Source: Costus lasius
Taxonomy: Eukaryota > Streptophyta > Magnoliopsida > Zingiberales > Costaceae
Assembly: GCA_027563935.2 (NCBI GenBank)
Contig: CM050453.2
Coordinates: forward strand, 91,610,665 to 91,674,664
Length of the DNA stretch: 64,000 bases
Reading direction: 5' to 3'
This document shows, one piece after another, positions 13,901 through 27,570 of this stretch (position 1 is its first letter; each line of letters opens with the position of its first letter). The position numbers were made by a program, and so were the translations under genes. The notes under the pieces were generated by a model. That model was not told the origin of the DNA. It saw only the letters and a program-made list of their open reading frames with translations, and made no database searches.

Positions 13901-16900
13901 AACTAGTATCGTACCGATCCAACAATGGATCGATATACTAGTTTTTAGAATCTTAAATAGATCTATAATTTGTAATTGATTAGGGACATAAAGTTTGAAG
14001 AAGTATCTTTTCTTTTAGATACACGTCTACATCGGAAGGTATAAAATGATTCAAGTGACGTAGACAACAACGCAAACACAAATGATTGGGGTGACAGTGG
14101 TGGTGGTGGTGAAATTAAGGCATATGTGCTTGAGATATAACAACTATAGGTGGCATGAAACATCAATATAAGAGGAGATAAGATTCAAACTCCACCAAAG
14201 AAAACAAACCCAAACTTTACTGAACTATGAAGAAATAAGAATCACTGTATCATCAGAGTCCGAGTGAACTCATCATGGTCGCAATTAACTTATGAAGGAC
14301 ATAGTTCAAAAGAGGCATATGTATTCATATTGTTTTCCAAAGCTGTACCAATTCTCATCCTAGTTGTGATGGTGTCTATCCTAGAGGAGGTAGTGACTCA
14401 CACAAGTTTAATAAACATATGGACTTGGCATACCAATACCACATGTCTTGGGATGACTTCCAAATGCACTACAAAACTATAAGATAGTAGCATGTATATT
14501 CAGGTCATCTCAAGAGATATGATACTAGTATATTAAAGTTTATATGCTTATTAAACTTACATGAGTCACTACCTCTAGTAGTGCACTACAAAACAATAAG
14601 ATAGACTTAAGTCATATGCAGTCAATTGTATTATCAGATAGTCATCATTCTTTTTAGCATAGACTATATTATCAGATAGTCATCATTCTTTTTAGCATAG
14701 ACTATGATCAATATATCAAAAATTTCTCATATTACATATCATATTTGATCAATTTCATATTTTGTTCATTTCTAAGCAAATCATGATTATTTAAATTTAT
14801 TGTTTTCAATGTTAAATTGAATTAAATCATCAAAATAATTATTTTGGAACAAAAATCAGTTTGAGATGGACCGAGTTGAACCATTTGTACTAAGTGTCAA
14901 TACAGTCAATATACATACGGGTCTAGGTATTTTAAATTTTACTGCCTAGTATTTTCGATTTGTAGCAATCCTAACTTAGACAAGTACGTAGAGCAGGGTG
15001 GAGCCAATCAATTATTAATTTAGTGTTAGTACCAATAGATACCATTAAAACTGGACACACTATTCCAATGGTCTGGTGACCGGTCAATACCAACTTTTAA
15101 AAAAAGTTAAAGGCTAAAAACATTATTTCTAGCTATTTAAAGAGGGTGGGCGGATGGGTGGGAAGAGGCAAATCTTGCTCCATATAAGCCCTCTTTTCCT
15201 TAATTTCACCCACAATTCACTTGATTTTTATTGCCAACGCATTCATAGCAACAAGACTTTCAAAGGTGGAACAGCCACCCAATTTAAGCAACATTTGTCT
15301 ATGGATATCTTGATGTTTCGAAGTGCCCAAAGTTGTTATTGGAGATTTGCAAAATAATATGTGAAAATCTAGAATTGTTTCACATGGAAAAGCAACATAC
15401 CATCAAGGACTACAAAGAGTTCGACTAGTGCAGGGTGGCCCTCACATCCTATGATCCATATTAATGCTATGGAGATGAAGCTGCTGCAGATAGTTAAATG
15501 AAGGCTACTATTAGAGCTTCAAGGGTTTAGTTCATTTTTGAGGAGAACCTCCTGTTAGCTTCTATGCGATTACAAATTGCCCTTTGTTTGAGGTTATTAG
15601 TGGGAGTAACAACGGTGGCAGAAGTGTGGCAAACTTGACATTAGCCAAACAAGCCAAAGCACAAATATACACGAAGGCATCATCGGTCATACAACCCCTA
15701 TAAGAGGATGACGTGCCATCAATAGCTTATTTGGATTGGGTCAACAAATGGGCAAACCTTTGCAACAAATGTTGACCCAATGGTGTTTCCGTCATAAACT
15801 CAAATATATGATGGTTTCACAAAAATGAGAAGCATGACATTAGTTGAGAAATTTCAAAATAGTTTCACTTCAACTAAATTCCTTCTCATGATGCAAGCGG
15901 CATGCATTATTGCACTATCATATCTAAGATTTAAGTATCATGCCTAAAATTCAACCATTTACACCATATGCAAGAGTATATCACTTTGGCGTCACTCTCA
16001 TGTATGGCGCTTGGACAAAGCCACTAGCAAGAATATCATAAATTTTCTTGTATGTAATAGCAAAAACATAATGTTCAAGAAGTCTATAGATGCATCAAGC
16101 CATCAACCCAATTTCATGATGCAATATTGTCTCAACTTATGACAAACAACAAGAGTAACTTGAAAAGAGCCGGCAAGATGATTACCCTTGTATAATCTAG
16201 ACTCTTTGCATCAACCTAATAATGAAGGAAATTTGTGAGATAGAGAAGGTTAAAAATACATTGAAGGCTATACAAAATGTCATGTGATTCACATATGACC
16301 ACCATTGGGTCCATACTAAGATCCAACAGTTTGTAAAGGGTGAGATATTAAAGCTCAGGCTTACAAGGTTCACCTTTCAAAAACCATGCATCGTTCTCAA
16401 TGCACTGGGATAATATTTACAATATATACACGACGTTGAGCCAAGTCTTCAAGAAAGTTGATATGGATAAGAAGCTTATGATGGGGAAATTCAATAAATG
16501 GGTTAAGAAATTCATCTAGCTGGTTAGTATTTTATTTTTATATCACTGATTCTATTATTTCATATTTGTTAGTGTGTAAATGTTAGTAAGTTTGATCATT
16601 TGTCATTTAGTTTACTACCTAAATCTGAGCAACTAATATTGGTATAATTATGAGTGATAAAACTTATTAGCCACGTAATGGAATATGATACCCTATATGA
16701 ATGCAGATACTCTTGTGAGTTGTGACAATTGGAGAAGGTCGAATGTATTGAGAATGTGAAATGACATTTAAAAAATCTAATTACTTTGTAGAAGATTGTT
16801 ATTCACATCCTCTCATAGTTCATTAAATGGATGCAATGGCTGCCGACTAGAGAAATTAGTTTATGTCATTAAGACATGCAACTCGAATTTTGAATGAGGA

Positions 16901-19900
16901 AAGTGATTGCTAAGTCAAAAGTTGTACTAGGCCCGTTTGACGCTTCCTTTATTCGGGATGATTCCAACCCAATAATGGATTAGTGGCTGACTTTAGAGAA
17001 TCAAAATCCCGCTATATATGAGCTTGACGATTCACTGCTATATTGCTGAACTAATTGAGAGGGAAAGTGGAGATGAAACTTGCCAAACAACCCAATTAAT
17101 AAGGGAAGATGACACTTTAAAATATTTATAGATTGGAATGAAAGATACTGCTTCAACCAACTTGAATCCAACCACCATATTAGGCCCCCTTTGGAGCTGC
17201 TGTGCTTCCGGCGGCGCTCCGAAGGGCATTAGAAGCTATCAAATTTCAATGAACTTCAATCAACTTTTGGGCTGCAGTGCGTTGAAATAGTAATAAAAAT
17301 TGCACTGTACATAGAAGCAAGCTCCCCCTTGCTTTGGTTGCTGCCCTTTGCCTTGACCCTTTGCCTTGACGCGCGTGCATGAAATTGGGTGAGAGCGTCA
17401 GATCGAATCCCAACTGTGGTTTTGTTTTTTTCACCTCTTCTTTCTTCTTTTAATTAAAAATATTTTATTTTTTAATCATTATATACATAACAATTAATTA
17501 TATCTATTAAATTTTAAAATATATATCATTATATATATATAATATACTAATAATTAAATTAAATTTTAAATAATATATATATATAATATCAATTTATATA
17601 TTTTAAAAAAAATAATAATTAAATTTTATATTAAAATTAATTATTTAATTAATATTTTATTAAATTAATATTTATTTATATAATTTTGGGTTTAACATAT
17701 TTTATTAAATTAATATTTATTTATTTATTAACAACACAATAGATCTACAAAATAACTTTAATAATAGTTACTACAGTGACAGCACAGTTAGATCCACCAA
17801 ACACCCTTAACAGCAGGTGCTACAGTGACAGTGCAGCTGTCATAGCGCTGCTGCGGCATTGTAGCAGAACCAAATTGACCCTTAGTCTTCACAATCATTA
17901 AAGAAGGATTGAGAAGAATGTTTTTAATAACAAAATAAATCATTATTAGTATCACGAGATTCAAGGAAGGGGAAAGTCTTTATATCATGTTCACATGGAC
18001 TAATAGGTTCTTGTCTTTGGTCTTTCCAAGACCTATAATAGACTTCTTTAAATAGTAAGATATGATAATACCTTACAATGAACTTCTTCCAACAATAGTA
18101 CATTATTTTACATATTCAACAACTTATAGATATTTTAAAGTACCACAAAATAATATTGTATTGTAAACTTCTTTCAACAATAGTACATTAGTTTTCATTC
18201 AACAACCTATAAATATTTTAAAATACTACTAGGCATATTATGTTCTGGTTATGCATTTCTATTATCAAAACAGCATAACATGCTTCTATAAGTATGGACA
18301 CAAAGAGAAAAGACAATGATTTAATTAACATATTATCAATTTTTTACTCTGCAAATAAATCATATGTAAAAGACATGTCGAGAAATGAAATGCCTTGTAA
18401 TAAAAACATATTGTACATGGTAGATACCCAAAGAATTACAAGACTTAAGTTGGTCGTACATTAGGTGCACCTGGCATGGCTTTAGCAATAACTTTCTTGC
18501 AAGCCACCAACTCCTCCATTAAACTGTAGTTAGTGTGCAAACCTGATACACTGTGTAGTGTAAGACAGACGGTAAAGTTACAGATCCATTAAATTAGAAG
18601 GATTTTTCATATACATACGTCCAGATGTGTCACACAGGACTACATCATAGCCCTCCTCTTTGCCCTTTTTCACAGCCTGTGAAAGGACTATCCACGAAAC
18701 AAAATTAGGATCAGAAACAATATATGTATTCCAATCAGCAAACAACCATACAAGAAGACTTTAAGATAAGAAAAAACTGAACATGAAAGTTTTCCTCCAA
18801 TGCATGATTAAGATACTACAAGAACATACCTGATGGGGCCTTGACTTTGTCTCCATCAGCTACAACTATTTCAGATCCTGTTCTCTCAGCCCAAACTTCC
18901 AGTTGTTCACTAGCTGCTGCTCTGAAGGTATCACCTGCTGCCAATAAAACCTGAACAAATTGATATCATTAGTTAGAGGAAACACTTTTTTACAGTTTTT
19001 TGTGTGAATTATAGTATTAATCATTCCATTATTTTCATAAAAAGTCTATGATGAGATGAAAATGCTAGGGTCCTGTTCTTCAAAAGTTACTTATGCAGAG
19101 AGTAGATTCAGAAAAAACAAGCTTCATAGTTCATAAGGCTAAGATCATTTTTCTAGTGCTTTCCAGACAAAGAAGAAAAACAAAATTAAAATTAAGAAGC
19201 AAAGTCTTGTAAAAAGTAACTATTGCCATTTTTTGTGTAAAGCTACCTAGATACTGATTTTGGAAAGAATGATAAAAGATTTCACTATTTATGACTGCAG
19301 TAATGAGTTTCTTCCATTAAAGCAACATTGTTGCAAAAAGAAACATTTGTTTCCCAAAAAGAAAGGCTGAAGCTAAAAATCACATGCCCAAAGAAACAAC
19401 ATTTTAAGTTTAGACTCTGGTTTAACTTTGTTTTATCCCACACCCATTTTTTAAAACTTATTCTTCGCACATGAATTTCCTGTTTGTCATTTTTTTACCA
19501 TTATGCCAAAATACTATCGATTAACTAAATCTTATCTATCCTCTTTTTCTTGTTCTTAGCCCTGGTATCATCTCAACCATCTTACTCCTTCCCATGAAAT
19601 CCCAAATGGGCATTACAGCCAGCCCTTGTCTTGCAATCGAAATCATGAGCAGCTCCTTGATGAAAGAGGAACCAAATGTGAAATGTAGAAGATCAGGAGA
19701 TAGTGAGGGGATGGGTTCATGAAATCTGGGGTTAGAAGAGGAAAAGCAAGAGAAAGGAGTTCAAAGGAGGGAGGAAAGAGAGATAAAACATTGGTTGAAG
19801 GTGGCAGAGAAGGATGAGGTAGAAGAGGAGGAATAGGAGAAACAGGAACAAGAGTGTGAGGATTGGTATTAGTATTTTTTTTTTTAAAAAAAAAAACCCT

Positions 19901-21540
19901 AACAGTGAACTAACAAAAAGTAGATGGAAGGTGAAAAGTATTGATGGAAGATAAATTGCAGGATGCTAATAGTGATTTTAAAACACACAGATGTGTGTGT
20001 ATATATATATATGTAAAGGGTGTAAAGTGTGGTACGAGTTAAAAAGTAGAGTATTATTGAAATTTATGGATAATTAAAAACCAAGAGCACACAATAATAG
20101 AACCTTACCTTTACTCCTTCATTTTTCAATCTATGAGCGAGTTTGCCTGCATGATTGAGGAGAAAATAACTCAAAGTGTGACTTGAGCTTCAGATGATAA
20201 CAAAACCAAATGGCAGACAAATAGAAAAAGAAAAAGTACGCACATAATTACTCAGCGATTGAATATGAGCAGAATCTACCTATAAGTTACACGCATTATG
20301 TGATGGGATTGGATGCACAATCACCATAGACAACTTGGTCTATGTAGGTTTAGGACATTGCGCAGCCATTAATAACTTTTCATAATATGAAAGTAAGCAA
20401 ACCCCATATAAATCAGATCATGAGGTTTATCTAGGTTTAGGACAAACTACTTTTTTTTTTTCGTTGAGATTAAGCAGATCATGAGCGGTAAAAGCCACTT
20501 CAATATCAACAATCAAAGGGATAAAGTAGTAAAATAATTTTTAGACTCAAAGAATCAACAAAAACAGTATCACTCAAATAATAAATACGCAAGATTTTAC
20601 CAGGTAAATACTTTCACTGATTTGTATAGAGAATTCAATGTAACAGTCCTATTAATAAAGCAATTATAAAATAGAAAAAGAATTTTAAATTAATTACCAA
20701 GTGAGGTTGTCTTTCCACCTCCATTAACGCCAACAATCATAACCACAGCAGGTTTCCTGGTTGAATAGAGACACTAAACTCACATCAAATGGAACTCAAT
20801 TCGACAAGCACAGGCCAACTAAACAAAAATTCATGGACAATCGATCGAGACTAAAACCTAAATCCCAGCTGAAGCTCCGTCTTAGTTCCCTTGCTTGTCA
20901 GCAACTGAAGCACGCTCGTCTTCAAGGCCTCCTGTACATCATCCCATGAGAATAATGATTAGTAACAGATAAATCACGAAAAAAAAAAAACAAGGGCTCG
21001 CGTCAAGAAATTAAACACCTTTATCTCACTTCCAGACTTCAACTTCCCAGCCAGTATATCATCCCGAAGGCTGTCAACGATCTTGAATGAAATTTTCGGC
21101 CCGAAATCGGATACCAAAAGAGCCTACAAGAATTATTGAAGAAAAAAAATGCGCTCTGAATTCACAATTCCTACTCTTATAGCAGCATGAACCTCAATAT
21201 ATATATTTTTTTCACTTTCAACCTCTTCAAGCTCATCGAGGATTCGGTCAGTGTCGGCAAGGTTCCAGTACAGGAGGAGCTCATCAACAACAGCGAGATT
21301 CTCACGGGTCTTGGTAAATCCAGAGAATAACTGCTCCACGTCGCTCTTGGCCTTCTCCTTGATGAGGCGGCCCAAGCGGGTGAAGAACCCAGTCTGCCCG
21401 GCGGCGCATTGGAATCGGGCGGCGGAGGGACCTTGTCGCCGTAGGAAGAACGCGGTAGAGATCCTAGAGGAAGAGGAGAACTGAGGAGGCGGAGGCAAGG
21501 GGGAGCGGGCGACGAACCGCGTCGGAGTAGCGACGGCCAT
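9259..21540 (-). CDS. CPFTSY: Chloroplast SRP receptor GTPase FtsY (cpFtsY), 11 exons
   Basis: Minus-strand exons 5' to 3': 21540-21223, 21123-21019, 20931-20858, 20756-20698, 20146-20109, 18950-18830, 18687-18619, 18542-18460, 12075-12007, 9546-9484, 9372-9259. All have GT/AG borders and join in frame to 370 residues plus TAA. Residues 1-45 or so are a Ser/Arg/Pro-rich plastid transit peptide. [12 protein letters not shown] then matches the amphipathic membrane-binding helix. The SRP GTPase NG domain has G1 GVNGGGKT (175-182), DTFRAAA (205-211), G3 DTSGR (258-262), G4 TKLD (322-325) and G5 GVGE (348-351). Known role: GTP-dependent docking of cpSRP54/cpSRP43 cargo such as light-harvesting proteins at the thylakoid. 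Intron 8 (12076-18459) is 6.4 kb and transposon-laden. No lesion was seen in any exon. Confidence 0.96.
9985..10028. repeat. (AT)n microsatellite in cpFtsY intron 9
   Basis: Uninterrupted AT dinucleotides, bordered by GT at the left and GTAT units at the right. Confidence 0.9.
10852..11015. repeat. Short dispersed repeat with (AT)n core, cpFtsY intron 9
   Basis: Ends GTCTTAAAAATCAG and TAGTTAAAATCTT enclose a long AT run (about 10884-10930) and TACCGTTGGTATCA / GTACCAAACCAATAG words. It is related to the inserts at 1350 and 13735. The class is unknown. Confidence 0.4.
13735..13955. repeat. Short dispersed repeat with terminal palindrome, cpFtsY intron 8
   Basis: GTACC-rich insert ending in an imperfect palindrome at about 13902-13944 (ACTAGTATCG...CGATATACTAGT). 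It belongs with the similar GTACC/TACCAA inserts in neighbouring introns. A weaker copy lies at about 14835-15105. Confidence 0.4.
15300..16530 (+). pseudogene. Decayed hAT-like transposase in cpFtsY intron 8
   Basis: There is no long ORF, but conceptual reading in shifting frames gives stretches like the DUF659 part of plant hAT transposases. Near 16025-16110 one reads [22 protein letters not shown], and near 16330-16400 [16 protein letters not shown], which resembles the RPG.TRFAT block. Many stops and frameshifts separate them. It sits on the strand opposite to cpFtsY, inside its longest intron. The call rests on motif memory only; a profile search against PF04937 would settle it. Confidence 0.45.
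17183..17881. mobile_element. PIF/Harbinger-type MITE with TTA target duplication
   Basis: The left end GGCCCCCTTTGGAGCTGCTG pairs imperfectly with the reverse complement of the right end (GGGTCAATTTGGTTCTGCTA). TTA lies directly outside both ends (17180-17182, 17882-17884). The interior is AT-rich with CTACAGTGACAG words and has no transposase. It lies in intron 8 of cpFtsY. TIR plus TTA duplication point to PIF/Harbinger. Confidence 0.6.
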
Positions 21541-22519
21541 CGTCTGTTATCCACTCGGATTTTTTTTTGTATTTCTAATTCGGAATTTTAGTTTAGTACA
21601 TTTATTCTATTAAATTGTTAAAAGTTAAAACATGAAAAATATTACTTTCATATAATCTAATATTTAATTAATTATAAATTGTGCATAAGACTATAAGAGT
21701 AGTATTATTCTTTTGAAATTATAAGAGATCATGAGCTACATTCATCCCAATAAATATAAATTAATTCAAATATATAGGCATAGAATGTAAATCTTAAATA
21801 ATTCTTTTTTTTTGTGAAATTATGGATGAGAAATTTTAGCAAAAAGGATGAAAGAGGATAAAAGTAAAAGATTGGAGAGGAAATGAAGAAAAAGGATAAG
21901 TAAAATTAACAAAAATAACAAAATTTAAGAAATTAATTGTAAAAAAAAGATTGCCTATTGAGATGAAGAGAACTTCATTAATATGATCCTCTATTTAGTG
22001 CCTCATGAACCTAAAGGCTACCCATCAAGAGAAAAAGGATAAATAAAATTAACAAAATTAATAAAATTTAAGAAATTAATTGTAAAAAAAAGACGGCCTA
22101 TTGAGATGAAGAGAGCTTCATTAGTATGAACCTCTACTTAATCCCTCATAAACCCAAAGGCTACCCCATTTAGGATTCTAAGCATTTGTGTCTAGAGTAG
22201 GAGTCATTTACTATGGAATATAGGAAACTAAAATGAAAACTCCAACAAATATTTTAGAGTGAAGTCGCACAAATGAAAACACTCAAGAAGTTGATCTCTA
22301 GATTAACGGTTGTGTAGAGACCCTAGGACAATCTCGAATATAAGAAGAGGTTGTGTCTCACTCATTACAACAATTTGGCCTTGAGTTATGAGCCACTAGT
22401 TTAATAGGAGGTATGCCAACTTCACTCAACAACGCTTCCTTCTAACTTTAAATCTATTCACGAACACTTAGGTCATTTAGTTTTCTTTCATGGGCATGTC
22501 CCTCTTTCACCACAAAAAG

Positions 22520-22550
<31 letters not shown>

Positions 22551-23184
22551 AAACTTGTTCTTTTTTGTAAATATTAGATATGTGTGGAACCATTTTCCTA
22601 TGGTCATTTTAAATTCATAAACCCCAAGAGACCAAGCTTAGGTAAATTATACCCAATTAAGTGATAAGGTTAACTCAGAAGTCCTAAGTGGTTCATCCTC
22701 ATATGTCTTTACAGGTCATTTCCACTTGAGTAATTAAACTTCGAAAGCACTAATTGGCTAAGTCCTAAACCTATAGGGCTTTTTCTACTTTTAGGTCCTA
22801 AGTTGAAAGATCCTCATGTTTATTTGCTCATGACTCTTTGAGCTCATTGCCCTTTGGTTAATTCAATTTCATAAGCTCCAAGAGGCAACATTCTCATTCC
22901 ATGGAACTTGTTTTATTTGTAAGACTCCATTCAAGCCTTCGAGTCCTAAGAAGTCAAGCTCTAAGTCCAGCAAGCTAGTTCTACTCAATAAGACCTGAGA
23001 CTAGTTCAAAAGTTCTTAGTTTAGTTCTATCTTAGAATCCTTTTTGAGCCTATTGCCCATGGGTTTGTTCAACTCCACAAGCCCTAAGAGGCCAAGCAGT
23101 CCATTGTGCCTACATAGACAAGTAAAATAATGAAGGCAGTATTCGACCCTAAGATCTTGTTTTATAGACAACTAAGGTCTTTAC
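21541..23184. other. cpFtsY upstream region with a tandem duplication
   Basis: This holds the 5' flank of cpFtsY and, at about 21887-22165, a direct duplication of a roughly 142-bp block (AAAAAGGATAAGTAAAATTAAC ... CCTCATGAACC). A poly(A) tract is at about 22516-22552. From 22600 to 23100 the phrase CCAAGAGGCCAAGC recurs loosely. No coding region was recognised. Confidence 0.55.
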
Positions 23185-23766
23185 TAGGGATAACAACGAG
23201 TCAAGGCAAGGACGGGTAGTACCAAACCTGACCCTGACTCTCATAGCAACTAAGGTCTTTACTAGGGATAACAACTAAGGTCTTGATGAGGCTTGGGTCC
23301 TTATGAGGAAACCCTCATAGCAACGGCGAGCAGCACGAGGGAAGGGGAGGGAGAGGGGAGCCGGGATGAAGAGGAGGAGGGAGAGGGGAGGGGAGGAGAG
23401 AGGGAAAAGGGACAAAGAGGAGGAGGGACAGTAGCGCGGGGACGAAGAGAGGGAGGGAGAGGGAAGAAGAGGAGAGGGGAGTGGGGATGGAGAGGAGGGA
23501 GAGGGAGAGGGAGATTGGCGGGAGCAGAGAGGGGAGGGGCTATGGTTATTTTAAAGGGTAGTTTACTAATTTTTCTAGGTATGACAAGTTTGGGTTTGGG
23601 TTCAAGATGAGTATCTAAAATCTCACACTCACACCCAACCCCAACCTAACTTATAATAGTCGGGTTTTACTCGAACCCGACCCAAAAACCTAGTCAACCC
23701 AGGTTTTTCTCATCAAAATTGGGTTAGGTTGGGTTAGATTGAGTATAGGTATTTCTTTCATTCCTA
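23185..23766. mobile_element. hAT-type short element carrying a purine-rich tract
   Basis: It begins TAGGGATAACAA and ends TTTCATTCCTA, diverged forms of the TAGGGATGGCAA/TTGCCATCCCTA ends of the copies at 32942, 39145 and 44656. The flanks GTCTTTAC and CTTTTTAC agree at 6 of 8 bases, fitting an old 8-bp duplication. The right half has the GGGTTTTACTCGAACCCGACCC block shared with the copy at 39145. A GAGG-rich tract (about 23336-23540) is unique to this copy and produces a spurious Glu/Gly/Arg ORF. Confidence 0.6.
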
Positions 23767-26700
23767 CTTTTTACTAGTTGATATCCTCAAAGTTGTACAC
23801 AATTTTACTACAAGTACTATGTTATTATCTCTTCAAGGACATCGCAAAGGCACTAGGCTAGTTCTTCCTCATATGCCCTTTATGACCATCATAAACTACT
23901 TAGTTTTTGTTCCAAGTGTTTAATGGTCACATTTGATTTTATGAAAGTGAGTTTTTCCTCAAAGATCAAATTTATAGTCCATGTCATTTCTTCTCCAAAA
24001 TGTAGAAAAAACACAAATTATATGTGACACTTGCTTCAAATCAATAACAACAAACATCTTATTAGACCTACCAAACCTAGCACCCATGTGGTTGAGGCCT
24101 TATCCATTAACATTAGACCTATTGATGCTCAACATAGAAACTAAAGTTTGACACTAGCATTTGAGGCCTAGGAGTCCAAGGATAACAACAATCACATTCT
24201 TCAAAGTGGAATTAATGGGCCTTTGGTAGCGCAATCCGCCCAGAATTTGAAAAGCCGAGTAAAGCTTGCTTCCGCCATGTAGCAGGTATTTGCTCAAAAT
24301 TAAAAGTTAGACAACTCTGTCAAATAAGCCTTAAGATGCCCTAATGCCGCCCATATCAACCATCCTAAAGTCAGCATAATTCCTCAAGACAACTTAGAGG
24401 CACTCGACTCAATTGTTTGAGCCTAGCCACGCTGGAGAGGTGCTCAACAATTATTATTTTTTTCTTATGAGAAGGCCATGCAAGACATACACTTTAATAT
24501 ATTTTCTTTAGAAAATCTTATCATGAGCAAGTGAAACCTTTCTTCAACTAAAAAATTTTCCTTTTCTAAAAGAATAATTCCTTTAGACCTAGCAATTCAG
24601 ATCAATAGGTCGTGTTAGTTTGTGACCTGTGACCCAATTAAGCTAACCCGAATATGACTTGTTCAATTAATTGAGTCAAAATGTCTAATGTAGAGACGCC
24701 TCAAATATAACCGGATCAACCCGACATGACCCAAATGACCAGTTAATCGTGAGTACTAATATGATCTCAATAACCTATTTAGTAATTGGGTCATTTATTA
24801 ACCCGATTTGCTTGACTCGACATAACTCAATTATAAATTCATTATTTATATTTTATACACAATTAATAAACTAATAAAAATGCTATTAATATTTAGTAAA
24901 AGTCTAATTTTTTATAAAAACAAGAATAATTGGGCAAAACATTTATAAAAATATATCAATAAATCTATCAAGATTTACCAAGTAACAACAATAAATAACG
25001 TAAAATTCAAACCATCACAACATAACAACATGAACCATCATAAAAAAATCTTTTAAACCATCACAACAAATCACACAATAATCTTTCAAGCAATCAATAC
25101 ATGAATAAAACCTTGTAAAAATCACAAATACCATCACAAATATAGCTATAATCATAACCAAATCATACAATAAATACAAAGTATCATCAAGATAAAATTT
25201 AATTTGGCATACATTATTTACTATTTAAAGTTTAAAATATTATATATATCAAAATATCATTGTATCATCATATCATAAATATCAAACTATTAATGTATCA
25301 TTAACTACTAGCTTTAGATCTTTCTTCAATGTGTACAGTATTCACGATCTCAACCAAATTTAGCTGCGTCTTCTAGACTTTTAGCTTCCTCACTATTTAT
25401 AGTGTCATGAGTAAATATATACATGCCAAAAGAGTAAAATTGACATTTTTTCTTTTTAGTCCAACTTTACAAAAATGTTAATAAGCAAAAAAAAAGTTAG
25501 TACTTTTAATATCCATCTTCAAACAAGAACAAAAATAATTTAGTATATATTAGTTTTTTTAAAAAATATATTATAGCATATTAAAAATTCATTGAGTTGC
25601 TATGTTTGAAGCTATAACTTTTGCTCCATCTGTCTTCCCTTCAACAACCTCATCTAATGATAACTTTTTGTCTAACTTCTAATTCAAAATAATAAACAAT
25701 AATAAACAATAGAAAAGTTAAAGTATACCAACTTAAATAAAAATATAAAAATAAGTGCACTTAAATAAATTAGCTTTCATTATGCTTCTAGTAAAACTGG
25801 TACAAATCTGATATAATTATGCAAATAATATTCTAATTCTAGTAAATTCCGTAAATGATAATGATAAATTATGCTTGACAATTGTACTAACCACTAACTT
25901 ACAAAAGACTATGAGAACAAATATTGCTTTTCTCATAGCTAAATCAAAGCTAAAAATCAATTGAACAATATCTTTTGTATTTTTTCTAACACAAGTGTCA
26001 AATATGCTGCTATAAATTACGAATCTCATATTTACTATCATAAAAAAACAAAGAGTCACATTTTTTGCACTTACTGTGCAATTTTCTCTCAATTATTTTT
26101 GCGGTTCATTCTATTGCCACAAGTTGACGTGTGTTTTCTCTTTCACTTTCATTTGGCTTTGGCAGTGTTTTTCTTCTTTAATATCTATATTCTCTAACTC
26201 ATCATTAGTTTCAATCGGGTCCTTATTATGATTTTTCAAATTACTTTGCACATTATCCATATTCAATCTAAAATGAAACAAAAGTAAATTTAAGGTTAAA
26301 CTTTTGGAGCAATAAGAGGACTAAATAATAATAATAATAATTTTAAATTGGTAATCTCAATATCTCACAAACCTAAGAGGAAGCTATGTTGAGTCTACGT
26401 TGAGTGGAGGCATGACGTCATGTCTACGTCGAGTGGAGGTAGCTTGAGTGTTGGTGCCGTCAAGTGGAGGTGGCTCAAGTGCAAGTGGCAATAAGTGCAG
26501 GTGGTGACAAGTGGAGGCAGCATTGAGTGGAGGCGGCTCAAGTGTAGGTATCGTCGAACTAGTGTCGAGTGGATGTGGTTCGAGTGTAAGTGACGTCGAG
26601 TGTAGAAAGCATCAAATGGAACTCAGCGAGACATGAGAGCTAACTGACAACGAGAACAAATGGGAGAGTTGGCTAGCGACGGGAACGACGAGGACAACAT

Positions 26701-27140
26701 GTGCAGGTGATGCAAGGAAGATGACTTAGAGGAGAGGGAGTTACGATTGAAATTTGGGGACTGTAGGGGTATGATTAGTGTACCCTAATTAGGGTTATTG
26801 AGATTTTAGGCTTGTGAGCTAACTGGTATAAGATGAAATAAGTTAAAATTTTAAAAATGATTAGAAAAGATTTAAATTTATGGGCAACCTATTTATAAAC
26901 TGATATAAAATTATTATTTTTGGATCATAAACGGTAATCTATTATTTATAATGTGGTTTAATTATATTTACATTTTTTTTACTAATTCTAATCACGATAG
27001 GACTTGTGTGATTAAAGAAGGTGACGACTGCAAATTTTGCGAGAGTATACGGTCATAAATATCTGGCCTGGTGACTTCATTACGGCGCATTAATTATCAA
27101 CCAACTTTTCCTTCAATGCTGCAAATATCTTGATTGTTCT
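23767..27140. other. Intergenic AT-rich region with short repeats
   Basis: At about 24590-24850 there is a stretch dense in GACCC/AACCCGA words, like the interior of plant non-autonomous DNA elements, but I cannot fix its ends. At about 26385-26620 a degenerate minisatellite repeats CGAGTGGAGGTGGCTCAAGTG. The rest is AT-rich with no recognisable coding region. Confidence 0.5.
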
Positions 27141-27336
27141 TCCACTGTGGACTTTGAGTTTTATTCATTACTAATAGTCAACGACGGATTGGTTCAAATT
27201 GATCTCGGAGTTACCTGCATATTGTGTTTAATTTGGTTAAAGACTAACAAATCTGGACCGAGCGTAGCATCCCATCCGTTCTCTTATTCAAATCCAAGCT
27301 GCAAACGATCCACCGCCAAATCCACGGAAAACCTGC

Positions 27337-27342
27337 CACGTG
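27337..27342 (+). promoter_or_regulatory. G-box (CACGTG) upstream of HsfB2
   Basis: A CACGTG core in the context GCCACGTGTAC lies about 320 bp before the HsfB2 ATG. It fits G-box/ABRE sites bound by bZIP or bHLH factors. Confidence 0.6.
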
Positions 27343-27374
27343 TACCTACGTTCCAGTCAGACCGTCCCCACCAT

Positions 27375-27387
27375 GAACCTTCGGGAA
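27375..27387 (+). promoter_or_regulatory. Perfect heat-shock element, distal
   Basis: GAA-cc-TTC-gg-GAA: three inverted nGAAn units at exact 5-bp spacing, the binding site of HSF trimers. A two-unit site (GAAacTTC) follows at 27400-27407. Confidence 0.8.
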
Positions 27388-27570
27388 CATATCGAATTGG
27401 AAACTTCTCGTCCCATCCGAATCATCCTCCACCGTCGGATCATTACGTCCTTTGGGGTTGCTTCCTTGACTTGCTCCTCGCCACGAAAAGTTCCAATTCT
27501 CCAGCACTCGGCTTCCCTTCTTTCAGGCTTATAATTTTTGCTCACCGCCATTCTCTAGTATCCTCCCCGT

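Noticed and set aside
23293..23610. 105-codon Glu/Gly/Arg ORF
   Set aside because: It is the purine-rich tract inside a hAT-type short element.
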